This document shows positions 1-5,313 of a stretch of 21,825 bases of DNA, piece after piece. The translations under genes and the position numbers were made by a program. Every line of letters starts with the position of its first letter. The stretch's first letter is position 1. The notes beneath the pieces were generated by a model. The model saw only the letters and a program-made list of their open reading frames with translations, was not told the origin of the DNA and ran no database searches. Source of the DNA: JBBTXM01 sp038062255 (lineage in GTDB: Bacteria; Patescibacteriota; Minisyncoccia; UBA11713; 2-01-FULL-45-33); the NCBI GenBank assembly GCA_038062255.1, contig JBBTXM010000006.1, forward strand, positions 1 to 21,825. The letters run 5' to 3'.

Positions 1-1
1 G

Positions 2-1015
2 GAGGTCAAAGAAGCCGGCGCCTTCACAAAACCCGAAGCTCAAAAACTGCCGGCCGGAACTTTAATAAAACTAAGTTCCGACGCAGTTTCGTCTTTTTCA
101 GCTTCTGGAACAACAACCCGCTACCACAAAAATATCGCGGAAAATCCGGGGCATTTGTTTGAGCGCGAGGCCGACGGTTCAAACCAAGAAATAAGAATTT
201 CAAACTTTACCATACCGCAAATTTTGGATGTTACCTGGTCCAAAAACTCCCAAAAAGCCGTAATTTTTTACAATTTGAATAACGAAGTTAGGAAAATACT
301 TGTAGACTACTCCGAAAGCGCGCCCAAAACCAACTTTTTGCCGGATTCTGTTGGCGCCGTTGCCTTCTCGCCGGACTCAAAATCAATGGCGTTTATAAAC
401 AGCACTGAAACTGCCGAAAATATTTTTGTAGCCAACTCCGCATTTGGGAACCAAAGAAAAATTTTAGATAACAACATCCCAAACCTCGAAATTTCGTGGT
501 CATCGCAAAATCTGATAGCGCTTAAAACCAAATCGTCTTACGCGGTAAATGGATTTTTATACACAATTAACGCGAGCGGGGGGAATTTTGCCAAAGTTAC
601 CGAATCAACCGGACTCGATGCTGTTTGGAATAGTGATGGCTCGAGTGTTGCTTACACCAACTCTAATTTAGACTTATTTTTCTTAGATATGAAAACAGGA
701 AATAAAAAAAGTTTAGGGCTTAAAACCGTTGCAGAAAAATGCGCTTTCGGCAATCCGCCAGCTGGCGGACAGAAAAACATAGTTTACTGCGCAATTCCCT
801 CCGTTATCGCTTCCGGAAAATATCCGGACGAATGGTGGCAAGGCAAAGCGTCATTTTTGGATAACATAATAGCAATAGATACAGAAACCCTGGATCTGGT
901 TTTGTACGCAAAAACTGTGAGCGACGCAGTAGACCCAATTGTTTTGGAAAATGATTCATTTTTGCTATTCAAGGACAAAAACACGGGAGAACTTTGGAGC
1001 CTCAAGCTTCGCTAG
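2..1015 (+). CDS. Beta-propeller (WD40-like/PD40) repeat protein, 5' end outside window
   Basis: The reading frame is open from base 2, so the true start lies upstream and 337 residues are visible. Repeated short beta-strand modules, such as AVAFSPDSKSMAFI, ISWSSQNLIALKT and AVWNSDGSSVAYTNSN, have the S-P/S-D-G/S-pattern turns of TolB-like PD40 propeller blades. The visible part holds roughly four to six blades and ends with a blade reading DSFLLFKDKNTGELWSL. There is no catalytic motif, and any signal peptide would be upstream of the window. Such propellers usually act as protein-interaction scaffolds, often extracytoplasmic, but the partner cannot be read here. A perfect 16-bp palindrome (TCCGCCAGCTGGCGGA, 754-769) is translated in frame as PPAGG in a loop. 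The stop is 18 bp upstream of the next gene, which has its own promoter overlapping this 3' end. The fold is fairly sure; the function is unknown. Confidence 0.8.
   Translation, partial: EVKEAGAFTKPEAQKLPAGTLIKLSSDAVSSFSASGTTTRYHKNIAENPGHLFEREADGSNQEIRISNFTIPQILDVTWSKNSQKAVIFYNLNNEVRKILVDYSESAPKTNFLPDSVGAVAFSPDSKSMAFINSTETAENIFVANSAFGNQRKILDNNIPNLEISWSSQNLIALKTKSSYAVNGFLYTINASGGNFAKVTESTGLDAVWNSDGSSVAYTNSNLDLFFLDMKTGNKKSLGLKTVAEKCAFGNPPAGGQKNIVYCAIPSVIASGKYPDEWWQGKASFLDNIIAIDTETLDLVLYAKTVSDAVDPIVLENDSFLLFKDKNTGELWSLKLR
754..769. repeat. 16-bp palindromic repeat inside the propeller gene
   Basis: TCCGCCAGCTGGCGGA is a perfect palindrome that keeps the reading frame and encodes PPAGG. It has the same character as other GC-rich palindromes in this window, so it looks like an inserted repeat unit rather than native coding sequence. 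Confidence 0.6.
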
Positions 1016-1018
1016 CTG

Positions 1019-1027
1019 TGGTATAAT
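1019..1027 (+). promoter_or_regulatory. Extended -10 promoter of the TrmB-type regulator
   Basis: TGGTATAAT is a perfect extended -10 (TG, one base, TATAAT). The box ends 6 nt before the ATG at 1034, so transcription should begin at or within a base of the start codon and give a leaderless mRNA. No convincing -35 is seen, which is common for extended -10 promoters. Confidence 0.75.
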
Positions 1028-1033
1028 ATCAAG

Positions 1034-1795
1034 ATGCTCGATGAACTCAAAAAAATAGGCCTTTCGGAAAACGAAGCCAAAGTTTATTTGACCGCGCTAG
1101 AACTAGGCAGTTCGACGGCGCAACAGATAGCGCAGCGGGCCGGCTTAAAAAGGCCCACAACCTATGTACAACTAGAATCCCTTATGAAAAGGGGGCTTGC
1201 AACGTCTTTTGAAAAAGGCCCTTCGACAAGCCCAGGACAAGGCAAAACAATGTTCCGTTCGGAGGATCCGGAACATCTAAAACAGGTTTTGGAAAAAGAA
1301 GAAGAAGAGCATAAAGAAAAGGCTGGAGTTTTGGAAAAAATCCTGCCTGGCCTTGGAAATTTGTATCTTTCCGCGGGAGAACGCCCGAGAGTGAGATTTT
1401 TTGAAGGAATTTCCGGACTTAAAACAATTCAGGACGAATTTTTAAAAACAAAGGAAAGACTGGTGCGCTCCGTCGCCAATGCCGATGATGTTTTGGAAAC
1501 ATTTCCAATGCATGGAGAAAACTATATTCCAAAGCGCGCGCAAAAAGGAATTCACTCCAAACTAATTTACACGAGCGCAAAAGGGCATATCCTCGGGGAG
1601 TCTGACGCAAGAGCGCTCCGAGAATCAAAATTTGTCCCTCTTGATAAATTTCCTCTTTCCGGAGAAATAGCTATTTACGGCAATATTGTATCGATTTCCA
1701 TGTTTCGCAAAAAACCTTTTGGAGTAATCCTCGAAGGCGGCGAAATAGCAAAATCGTTCCAGGCGATATTTGATTTGTTGTGGGAGAAGATGTGA
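1034..1795 (+). CDS. TrmB-family winged-helix transcriptional regulator
   Basis: The 253-aa product opens with a clear winged helix-turn-helix of the TrmB type at residues 1-60 (LSENEAKVYLTALELG, then AQQIAQRAGLKRPTTY with the recognition helix around residues 39-53). Charged coiled-coil residues (about 82-105) follow, then a C-terminal effector-like domain (about 115-253). TrmB proteins classically sense sugars and control transport or catabolic genes; in reduced genomes like this one the ligand and targets are unknown. Residues 63-70 (PSTSPGQG) come from a sequence at 1219-1237 that matches a mobile-looking repeat also present at 2423-2441 and 19490. The loop it forms sits just after the wing, where an insertion should be tolerated. 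The gene is preceded by an extended -10 promoter without a Shine-Dalgarno site, and followed by a terminator. Confidence 0.85.
   Translation: MLDELKKIGLSENEAKVYLTALELGSSTAQQIAQRAGLKRPTTYVQLESLMKRGLATSFEKGPSTSPGQGKTMFRSEDPEHLKQVLEKEEEEHKEKAGVLEKILPGLGNLYLSAGERPRVRFFEGISGLKTIQDEFLKTKERLVRSVANADDVLETFPMHGENYIPKRAQKGIHSKLIYTSAKGHILGESDARALRESKFVPLDKFPLSGEIAIYGNIVSISMFRKKPFGVILEGGEIAKSFQAIFDLLWEKM
1219..1237. repeat. Short dispersed repeat inside the regulator gene
   Basis: CCCTTCGACAAGCCCAGGA is closely related to the reverse complement of 2423-2441 and to the outer part of the insertion in tsaE (19490-19532). It is translated in frame here. Confidence 0.6.
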
Positions 1796-1798
1796 CGA

Positions 1799-1832
1799 GG
1801 GCCCCGCTTTGCGAGGCCCCTTCTTGCTTTCT
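1799..1832 (+). terminator. Intrinsic terminator after the TrmB-type regulator
   Basis: GGGCCCCGC, loop TTT, then GCGAGGCCC forms a 9-position stem with one C-A mismatch (1799-1819), followed by a T-rich stretch (TTCTTGCTTTCT). It lies 4 nt after the stop codon and reads in the gene's direction. Confidence 0.7.
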
Positions 1833-1869
1833 GTCTAATTTCTTGGGCTTTTATCTTAGAAAATTACTC

Positions 1870-1996
1870 TTTTTTTGGTGATCTTTTTTGCTGTTCTACT
1901 TAAAACGTGGAGAAAAATGGGTTTAAAATACCTTAAAGTCCAATACCACCCATTGCTTCACGCACCTGGCATCACCTTCCTTCCTTTTTTCAAGAT
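1870..1996 (-). ncRNA. Candidate structured RNA transcribed from the minus strand
   Basis: A perfect minus-strand sigma70 promoter at 2003-2031 should start transcription near 1996. On the transcript, three stems nest inside one another: GGTGAT (1971-1976) with ATCACC (1877-1882), CGTG (1959-1962) with CACG (1906-1909), and AATGGGT (1948-1954) with ACCCATT (1916-1922). No open frame longer than about 10 codons follows the promoter, although AAGGAAGGAAGG precedes an ATG with a five-codon frame. The RNA could be a small regulatory RNA, a 6S-like RNA or a leader of unknown kind. The 3' end is not defined. The rest of 1833-2137 shows nothing else that can be supported. Confidence 0.35.
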
Positions 1997-2002
1997 AGCT
2001 CC

Positions 2003-2031
2003 ATTATACTCCTGTCAAAGTAATTTGTCAA
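2003..2031 (-). promoter_or_regulatory. Consensus sigma70 promoter, minus strand
   Basis: Read on the minus strand, TTGACA (2031-2026) and TATAAT (2008-2003) are separated by exactly 17 nt. Both hexamers match the consensus perfectly. No annotated gene lies downstream, only the structured segment described at 1870-1996. Confidence 0.75.
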
Positions 2032-2137
2032 ATCCGGGTTTGGGGGAGGTCTGTGTATAACCTGTTAATTTCAACAAATCTGACAAATTTAAAAAACACA
2101 AAAAATAAGGCTAAAACAGCCATATTGTCATTGCCAC

Positions 2138-2165
2138 TTGACAATTCTTTAAATCTGAGTATAAT
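2138..2165 (+). promoter_or_regulatory. Consensus sigma70 promoter, plus strand
   Basis: TTGACA (2138-2143) and TATAAT (2160-2165) are separated by 16 nt. The predicted start is near 2172, just before the large stem-loop of 2175-2258. Confidence 0.75.
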
Positions 2166-2171
2166 GGGGGT

Positions 2172-2402
2172 TAAGGGATTAAAGGTTTAGGCGCGGCGTA
2201 CCGGAATATATTTTAAAATAACATCCGGCCCGTATCAGCTTAGCCCTTTAATTATCCCCGCCGTCGCCCCCACTACGCCAAGGCTTCGTAGGGCGAGCAA
2301 GGCTATGGCGAGCAAGCATGGGTGGAGTTCATTCGAAAGAACTCCGGAGGAAGGGACAAATTTAATAATGTAAAACAGCCTTTCCTCCGGTGTTCTTTCG
2401 AA
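2172..2402 (+). ncRNA. Candidate structured RNA with two large hairpins
   Basis: Downstream of the promoter at 2138-2165, bases 2175-2192 pair with 2238-2258 in three blocks (GGGAT/ATCCC, TAAAGG/CCTTTA, TTAGGC/GCTTAG). This stem encloses CCGGA (2201-2205)/TCCGG (2224-2228) and an AT palindrome at 2209-2220. A GC-rich segment with a tandem GGCGAGCAAG (2292, 2307) follows. Then comes a second hairpin in which 2332-2353 pairs with 2380-2402 (TTCGAAAGAAC and CCGGAGGAA arms, one mismatch between them). The loop of the second hairpin holds ATG directly followed by TAA (2368-2373). No protein-coding frame is convincing. It may be an independent RNA or a long leader for the 43-codon gene at 2521. Confidence 0.35.
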
Positions 2403-2422
2403 GCTAAATAAGCCTGTCTTTA

Positions 2423-2441
2423 CCCTGAGCCCGTCGAAGGG
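2423..2441. repeat. Short dispersed repeat, intergenic copy
   Basis: CCCTGAGCCCGTCGAAGGG is the reverse complement of a CCCTTCGAC...CAGGG unit. Related copies lie inside the TrmB-type gene (1219-1237) and inside tsaE (19490-19532). Confidence 0.6.
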
Positions 2442-2453
2442 TGTCATGGGGGG

Positions 2454-2482
2454 TTGACAGATTTATTGTTTGGGTGTATAAT
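2454..2482 (+). promoter_or_regulatory. Perfect sigma70 promoter of the 43-codon gene
   Basis: TTGACA (2454-2459), a 17-nt spacer and TATAAT (2477-2482) match the consensus exactly. The start site would be near 2489, leaving a leader of about 32 nt that contains the AAGGAG ribosome binding site. Confidence 0.8.
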
Positions 2483-2520
2483 TAAAAAATATTGAAAATT
2501 TTTGAAGAAAGGAGCATATC

Positions 2521-2652
2521 ATGACATTAGCAATAGGTCGTGACGGAATCGTCCACGTGGTCAACGTGGTGCGTTCCGAGGATGTGGCGACGGGGATTGA
2601 GAAAGACCCTGAAACCATGTCCGCTCTCCGCGAAGAAATCACGGAGAGGTAA
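2521..2652 (+). CDS. Unknown 43-aa protein with strong expression signals
   Basis: The frame starts with MTLAIGRDGIVHVVNVVRSE and ends with SALREEITER. The start is fixed by AAAGGAG at 2507-2513, 7 nt upstream of the ATG, under the perfect promoter at 2454-2482. The product is soluble-looking, with a valine-rich strand region (residues 10-17) and an acidic/basic helical C-terminus (residues 25-43). No cysteine, membrane segment or known motif is present, and I do not recognise the family. Its codons are GC-richer than those of neighbouring genes. A hairpin (CCCCGCA/TGCGGGG, about 2665-2684) follows the stop, and the structured unit at 2685 begins directly after. It could be a real small protein or a leader peptide for the structured RNA downstream. 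Confidence 0.6.
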   Translation: MTLAIGRDGIVHVVNVVRSEDVATGIEKDPETMSALREEITER

Positions 2653-2684
2653 CAAGCTTTACCCCCCGCAGCAACATTGCGGGG

Positions 2685-2750
2685 CTTCCACCAAAGCGCG
2701 GAACGCGTACTGAGCAAAAGCGAAGTATGTCTTACGAATTTTGGCGGGAG
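2685..2750. repeat. 66-nt direct repeat, copy 1
   Basis: This copy is identical over all 66 bases to 3316-3381. It begins CTTCCACCAAAG and ends TTTTGGCGGGAG, so its ends form an imperfect terminal inverted repeat (CCACCAAAG against TTTTGGCGG). An internal stem pairs CGTACT with AGTATG. Confidence 0.9.
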
Positions 2751-2996
2751 TGGAGGCGCAGGCACCGCGTAGCGACGGCCGCATCGCAAGATGCACTCTA
2801 CGGGTTCACCACCGCCCCCTCCCGTTGTTTGAAAATTAAAAAGTTTTGGCGTCCACGTCGAGATATCGGATGGCCAAAAACTCCCCAAGGAATATCGGGG
2901 AGTATGACGAAGCCTCGGGCAATCGGCTCGCGCGGCCGACTATACGCCAAACGAGGCAAGCCGGCGAGGGGAAATCAAACCCTCGCCATCCAACAA
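2685..2996 (+). repeat. Structured unit 1 (shared 66-nt head, tail hairpin)
   Basis: Bases 2685-2750 are identical to 3316-3381. After this head comes a chain of stems: an outer CGGGA...TCCCG stem (to 2824) around a GCATC-GCAA-GATGC hairpin with a GNRA loop (2781-2794), GTTTTGGC/GCCAAAAAC (2843-2881), ACTCCCC/GGGGAGT (2880-2903), GCCTCG/CGAGGC (2912-2957) with nested GC stems, and GGCGAGGG/CCCTCGCC (2963-2987). The segment is GC-richer than its surroundings. It lies downstream of the 2454 promoter, so it may be transcribed as a 3' UTR or as a separate RNA. A run of eight T follows at 3011-3018. Frames across it look like by-products of the repeat. Confidence 0.5.
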
Positions 2997-3005
2997 ACCA
3001 ACTAA

Positions 3006-3092
3006 CTATGTTTTTTTTGTAGCAATTACCACTAAAGCCAAAGCGATTATGGCTAGAGCAGCTGCTATATAAAATTGGATCATAAAGTTCAT
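3006..3092 (-). CDS. 28-aa hydrophobic peptide, single membrane span
   Basis: The minus-strand ATG at 3092 opens a 28-residue frame starting MNFMIQFYIAAALAII. A central span of about 20 hydrophobic residues (6-25) is followed by a short basic tail (TKKT). Small membrane peptides of this shape include type I toxins and small subunits of membrane complexes. The gene starts 11 nt after the stop of the 58-aa membrane-protein gene and probably shares its promoter. There is no clear Shine-Dalgarno site. The frame is short, so the call rests on its hydrophobic pattern and position. Confidence 0.45.
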   Translation of the reverse strand: MNFMIQFYIAAALAIIALALVVIATKKT

Positions 3093-3103
3093 GAAGTTAA
3101 ATT

Positions 3104-3280
3104 TTAATTTTTAATTAAAGCAACGCTGAAGTACCAGGCAGAGAAGGAAATGAAAATACCAAGTCCAAAAGAAAAATAACTCGCTGTCCCACCAATAAGA
3201 GGCCCCACAAAAACAGAGGCAAAAACCACTTGCGCAATATCTCTGGAAATATCAGAATAAACTCTAATTCTATTCGACAT
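3104..3280 (-). CDS. 58-aa small membrane protein
   Basis: The product begins with a polar head (MSNRIRVYSDISRD, residues 1-14) and has two hydrophobic segments at about residues 15-34 and 37-55, separated by a glycine/threonine turn (IGGTAS), ending LIKN. This fits a two-span hairpin membrane protein with a short basic tail. The start is supported by a promoter whose -10 lies 6 nt upstream (TTGACG, 16 nt, TAATAT at 3314-3287), so the mRNA is probably leaderless. The 28-aa hydrophobic gene follows 11 nt downstream. It resembles small two-span unknown proteins seen in many bacteria; no function can be given. Confidence 0.6.
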   Translation of the reverse strand: MSNRIRVYSDISRDIAQVVFASVFVGPLIGGTASYFSFGLGIFISFSAWYFSVALIKN

Positions 3281-3286
3281 AAATAA

Positions 3287-3314
3287 ATATTAGCAGATGA
3301 CAAAACATCGTCAA
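3287..3314 (-). promoter_or_regulatory. Promoter of the small membrane-protein pair
   Basis: On the minus strand, TTGACG (3314-3309), a 16-nt spacer and TAATAT (3292-3287) lie directly upstream of the ATG at 3280, leaving a 6-nt gap. The promoter abuts the head of the second 66-nt repeat. Confidence 0.65.
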
Positions 3315-3315
3315 T

Positions 3316-3381
3316 CTTCCACCAAAGCGCGGAACGCGTACTGAGCAAAAGCGAAGTATGTCTTACGAATTTTGGCGGGAG
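3316..3381. repeat. 66-nt direct repeat, copy 2
   Basis: All 66 bases are identical to 2685-2750; the sequences diverge immediately after GGGAG. Confidence 0.9.
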
Positions 3382-3546
3382 AGAGGATTGATCGACGCAC
3401 CGGCTCGTCTGGCGCACAGTTTCATCATTGAGCGCCAAAACAAGCCACAGCGCACTTCTTCTCTCCCGGGTTCTTTTTATAAATCTCGAGGAAAAGCTTT
3501 GCGAAGTACCCGACTCAAGGCGAGGGGAATAAAAAGCCCTCGCCAC
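3316..3546 (+). repeat. Structured unit 2 (shared 66-nt head, tail hairpin)
   Basis: This unit has the same plan as 2685-2996: the identical 66-nt head, an outer GGGAGAGA...TCTCTCCC stem around nested hairpins (including GGCGC/GCGCC), a CGGGT...ACCCG stem, and the tail hairpin GGCGAGGG/CCCTCGCC (3519-3544). The middle sequence differs from unit 1, while the outer stem and tail hairpin are kept. No promoter reading into it was found on the plus strand. Frames starting MSYEFWRE inside the head are by-products of the repeat. Confidence 0.5.
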
Positions 3547-3547
3547 T

Positions 3548-3632
3548 CCACCAAAGGCATGAATCGAAATCTCAAGCACGACAAGTTATGTTCGTTTTAA
3601 GTTTCAGAATTGATGATTCATGCTTTCGGCGG
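3548..3632. repeat. Inverted-repeat element with the same termini
   Basis: CCACCAAAGGCATGAATC (3548-3565) is an imperfect inverted repeat of GATTCATGCTTTCGGCGG (3615-3632), with three mismatches. The ends CCACCAAAG and CTTTCGGCGG are like the ends of the 66-nt repeats, so this looks like a third member of the same family with a different interior. Confidence 0.6.
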
Positions 3633-3669
3633 AGTTCTTTGGGGTAAAAATATCGAAAGGAGAAACGAA

Positions 3670-4116
3670 ATGTTGACTCTTTTTTTTGTTTTAACAGGAC
3701 TTTCGTTACTGTTCGGCAAAAAGAACGGCGGAAAATGGTTTTTGAAACAAGTTAAAAACCTCGTTCTGTGGCCGTTAAAAGCCGGCTGGAAAGCGGTGGG
3801 GGCGGAAGCCAAAACCATTTTCCAGAATTTCTGGCGCTCACACAGGATAAGAGTTTGGTCATTTTGTTTCGGCGCAGGAATTGCCGGAATAGCCTTAAGC
3901 CCAATCGGCTTCTGGTGGACCTTGTTTATACTCCTAATCGCTGTTGGCGGACTTCTCGCGGGCCTCGCATTCTCGACTTGGAGGGGCGCGCAGGATGACT
4001 TTCGCGAATGGACTCGCGAACAAATTGGATGGATTTGGGGAGAATGCGCCACCCAAATCCGCTGGGGAACCGCTGGCGCCATCGTCACAGCAATATTAAA
4101 ACTCGGTCCGACCTAA
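3670..4116 (+). CDS. Unknown 148-aa membrane protein
   Basis: The start at 3670 is chosen because AAAGGAG (3656-3662) lies 7 nt upstream; an in-frame ATG at 3610 falls within the inverted-repeat element. The product has an N-terminal hydrophobic segment (residues 1-15), a basic amphipathic stretch rich in W and K (about 17-58), and one or two central spans (about 61-99: GAGIAGIALSP, then TLFILLIAVGGLLAGLAF). An acidic, tryptophan-rich region follows (about 102-130, RGAQDDFREWTREQIGW), and then a short hydrophobic C-terminus. I do not recognise the family. It is a single-gene unit closed by a strong terminator that overlaps the stop codon. Confidence 0.7.
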   Translation: MLTLFFVLTGLSLLFGKKNGGKWFLKQVKNLVLWPLKAGWKAVGAEAKTIFQNFWRSHRIRVWSFCFGAGIAGIALSPIGFWWTLFILLIAVGGLLAGLAFSTWRGAQDDFREWTREQIGWIWGECATQIRWGTAGAIVTAILKLGPT

Positions 4117-4137
4117 TGGTCGGACCGAGTTGTTTTT
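4100..4137. terminator. Bidirectional intrinsic terminator
   Basis: A perfect 14-bp stem (AACTCGGTCCGACC, 4100-4113, with 4118-4131) and a TAAT loop are followed on the plus strand by GTTTTT and on the minus strand by TTTTAAT. The loop contains the stop codon of the 148-aa gene, and the same hairpin can end the minus-strand khpB-yidC operon. Confidence 0.9.
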
Positions 4138-4619
4138 CATCCCAAGCTTACCGGTTTTACAATTACTCTTCTCTCAAATCCTTCGCCTTTGCTTTCTGTG
4201 GCAATGTCCGGGTACTCTTGCAAAACCGTATGCACCAACCGCCTTTCATAAGCGTTCATTGGCGGCATTTCTATTTCTTTTTTAAAGTATCGGACACGCT
4301 GGGCATGCATGCGGGCAGTGTCTTTGATATCTTCGGCGTGTTTTTTTTGAAAGTCATTTATATCTATTAAAAATTTTGAAGAAGCGTCGCCGAATTTTTT
4401 TTCAAAAATTCTTCTCAATATCGTGTTTAGAGCCGAAATATTTTTTGAAATTTCTCCGAAATTAAAAACCGGGTCGCTTGTGGCAATTGAAAACCAGGTT
4501 TCTTGGTTCAAATCTTGCCTCTCCAAGTCGTAGGAAATTCCCAACCGCGTGAGTAGGTTTTTTATTGTAGATTCTACAAACTCAAATTGTTCTGGATTTA
4601 TGTCGGACATATGCTTCAT
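4137..4619 (-). CDS. khpB: KhpB/Jag-family RNA-binding protein (KH + R3H), no Jag-N domain
   Basis: The C-terminal half (residues about 104-157) is an R3H domain, with MNAYERRLVHTVLQEYP giving the R126-x3-H130 signature and TESKGEGFERRVIV as the closing strands. Residues about 15-92 fit the type II KH domain that precedes R3H in Jag/KhpB (EloR). The usual basic Jag-N domain is absent, so the protein is 160 aa against about 200-330 in Firmicutes. KhpB binds RNA with KhpA and affects cell elongation in Gram-positive bacteria. Its place after rpmH-rnpA-yidC is the classic gene order. The start at 4619 overlaps yidC by 38 nt; a second ATG at 4610 is equally possible. Neither has a strong ribosome site, which suggests translational coupling. 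Confidence 0.85.
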   Translation of the reverse strand: MKHMSDINPEQFEFVESTIKNLLTRLGISYDLERQDLNQETWFSIATSDPVFNFGEISKNISALNTILRRIFEKKFGDASSKFLIDINDFQKKHAEDIKDTARMHAQRVRYFKKEIEMPPMNAYERRLVHTVLQEYPDIATESKGEGFERRVIVKPVSLG

Positions 4620-5313
4620 GCACTATAGCAAAAATGTTCATTGATGTCCAATACAAAGAAACCGCCGCTGGCAGTTTGTAAGCTATAAAAAAAATCAGAA
4701 CCGGAAAAACAAAAAGCATTTGTTTCTGCATCATTGATGCCATATTGGTATTAGAAGCTCCGACTCCTTGGCTGGAGCGGTCCTGCTGCGCTGGAGGAAT
4801 AGCTAGCTTCGCTTGCCAGAATTGCGATACCGCCGCCAACAATGCCATCCCCACATTCGCTTCGGTTAATGAAATAAATCCCAAAAACATGGTGTTAATT
4901 GTTTCTGGGACGGATAAAAAACCATAAACTTCGGAAATCTTAAACGGAAGCCCTTTCCAAAAAACATGGTAAAGGGCTATCAAAACTGGAAGCTGTAAAA
5001 AAAGAGCGAGGAACCCTGAAAGCGGATTTATTCCATGCGATCTATAAAGTTCCATTAATTCCTTTGCCTGTTCTTCCCGGCTTTTTCCTCCGCCCTGTAT
5101 CCTTTTTACATCCGGCTCAATCCTTTTCATCACTTGCTGGGTTTTTAGGGTTTTATGGGTGAATGGAAACAAAATCAGCCTTACTAAAATAGTGAGCAAA
5201 ATAACAGCAAACCCCAAATCGTTAAACGGCAAGACCGAAGTTAGCGCCAAAAGCCCGTTTAAAAGCGGTTTATAAAAAATTTCCCCGTAAGCGATTTTTA
5301 TAAGGCCCCACAT
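4582..5313 (-). CDS. yidC: YidC/Oxa1 membrane protein insertase
   Basis: The 243-aa protein has the YidC core: a first span (about 31-50, GFAVILLTILVRLILFPFTH) with the conserved positive residue R45 of the hydrophilic groove, a cytoplasmic helical hairpin rich in K and E (52-92), and the QLPVLIALYHV span (107-118). The NVGMALLAAVSQFWQ span (about 153-167) and the last spans (FVFPVLIFFIAYKLPAAVSLYW) follow. It inserts membrane proteins with or without SecYEG. There is no large periplasmic P1 domain, so it is the short, Gram-positive-like form. The linker AIPPAQQDRSSQGVGASN (about 171-188) is encoded by GC-rich DNA with inverted repeats, which may be a decayed repeat insertion. The gene overlaps rnpA by 16 nt and khpB by up to 38 nt. 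Confidence 0.95.
   Translation of the reverse strand: MWGLIKIAYGEIFYKPLLNGLLALTSVLPFNDLGFAVILLTILVRLILFPFTHKTLKTQQVMKRIEPDVKRIQGGGKSREEQAKELMELYRSHGINPLSGFLALFLQLPVLIALYHVFWKGLPFKISEVYGFLSVPETINTMFLGFISLTEANVGMALLAAVSQFWQAKLAIPPAQQDRSSQGVGASNTNMASMMQKQMLFVFPVLIFFIAYKLPAAVSLYWTSMNIFAIVHEAYVRHKSRTI

Noticed and set aside
1906..1922. CGTGGA and ATGGGT separated by 5 nt, like two MraZ boxes
   Set aside because: The match is imperfect, a third box is missing, and no mraZ or division gene lies nearby.
1875..2060. 61-codon plus-strand frame after the TrmB-type gene
   Set aside because: No ribosome site or promoter in its direction, composition of a T-rich spacer, and it is opposite a consensus minus-strand promoter.
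2727..3005. 92-codon plus-strand frame starting MSYEFWRE across structured unit 1
   Set aside because: Its start lies inside the 66-nt repeat, the same eight residues recur at 3358 in a different frame context, no Shine-Dalgarno or promoter serves it, and the composition (many R, W, P from GC hairpins) is not protein-like.
2685..3381. CRISPR-like array
   Set aside because: Only two copies of the 66-nt repeat, 565 nt apart, with genes between them and no cas genes in the window.
2655..3550. Possible tmRNA, RNase P RNA or tRNA in the structured island (CCA-like ends, GNRA loop)
   Set aside because: No T-loop consensus, no tag-peptide frame and no conserved RNase P core such as GAGGAAAGTC or ACAGAA was found.
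3115..3579. 154-codon minus-strand frame
   Set aside because: It shares a peptide with a minus-strand frame at 2463-2888 only because both cross the 66-nt repeat. The better frame here is the 58-aa membrane protein at 3104-3280, which has its own promoter.
3358..3600. 80-codon plus-strand frame starting MSYEFWRER across structured unit 2
   Set aside because: Same reason: it begins in the second 66-nt repeat and runs across hairpins and into the third repeat element.
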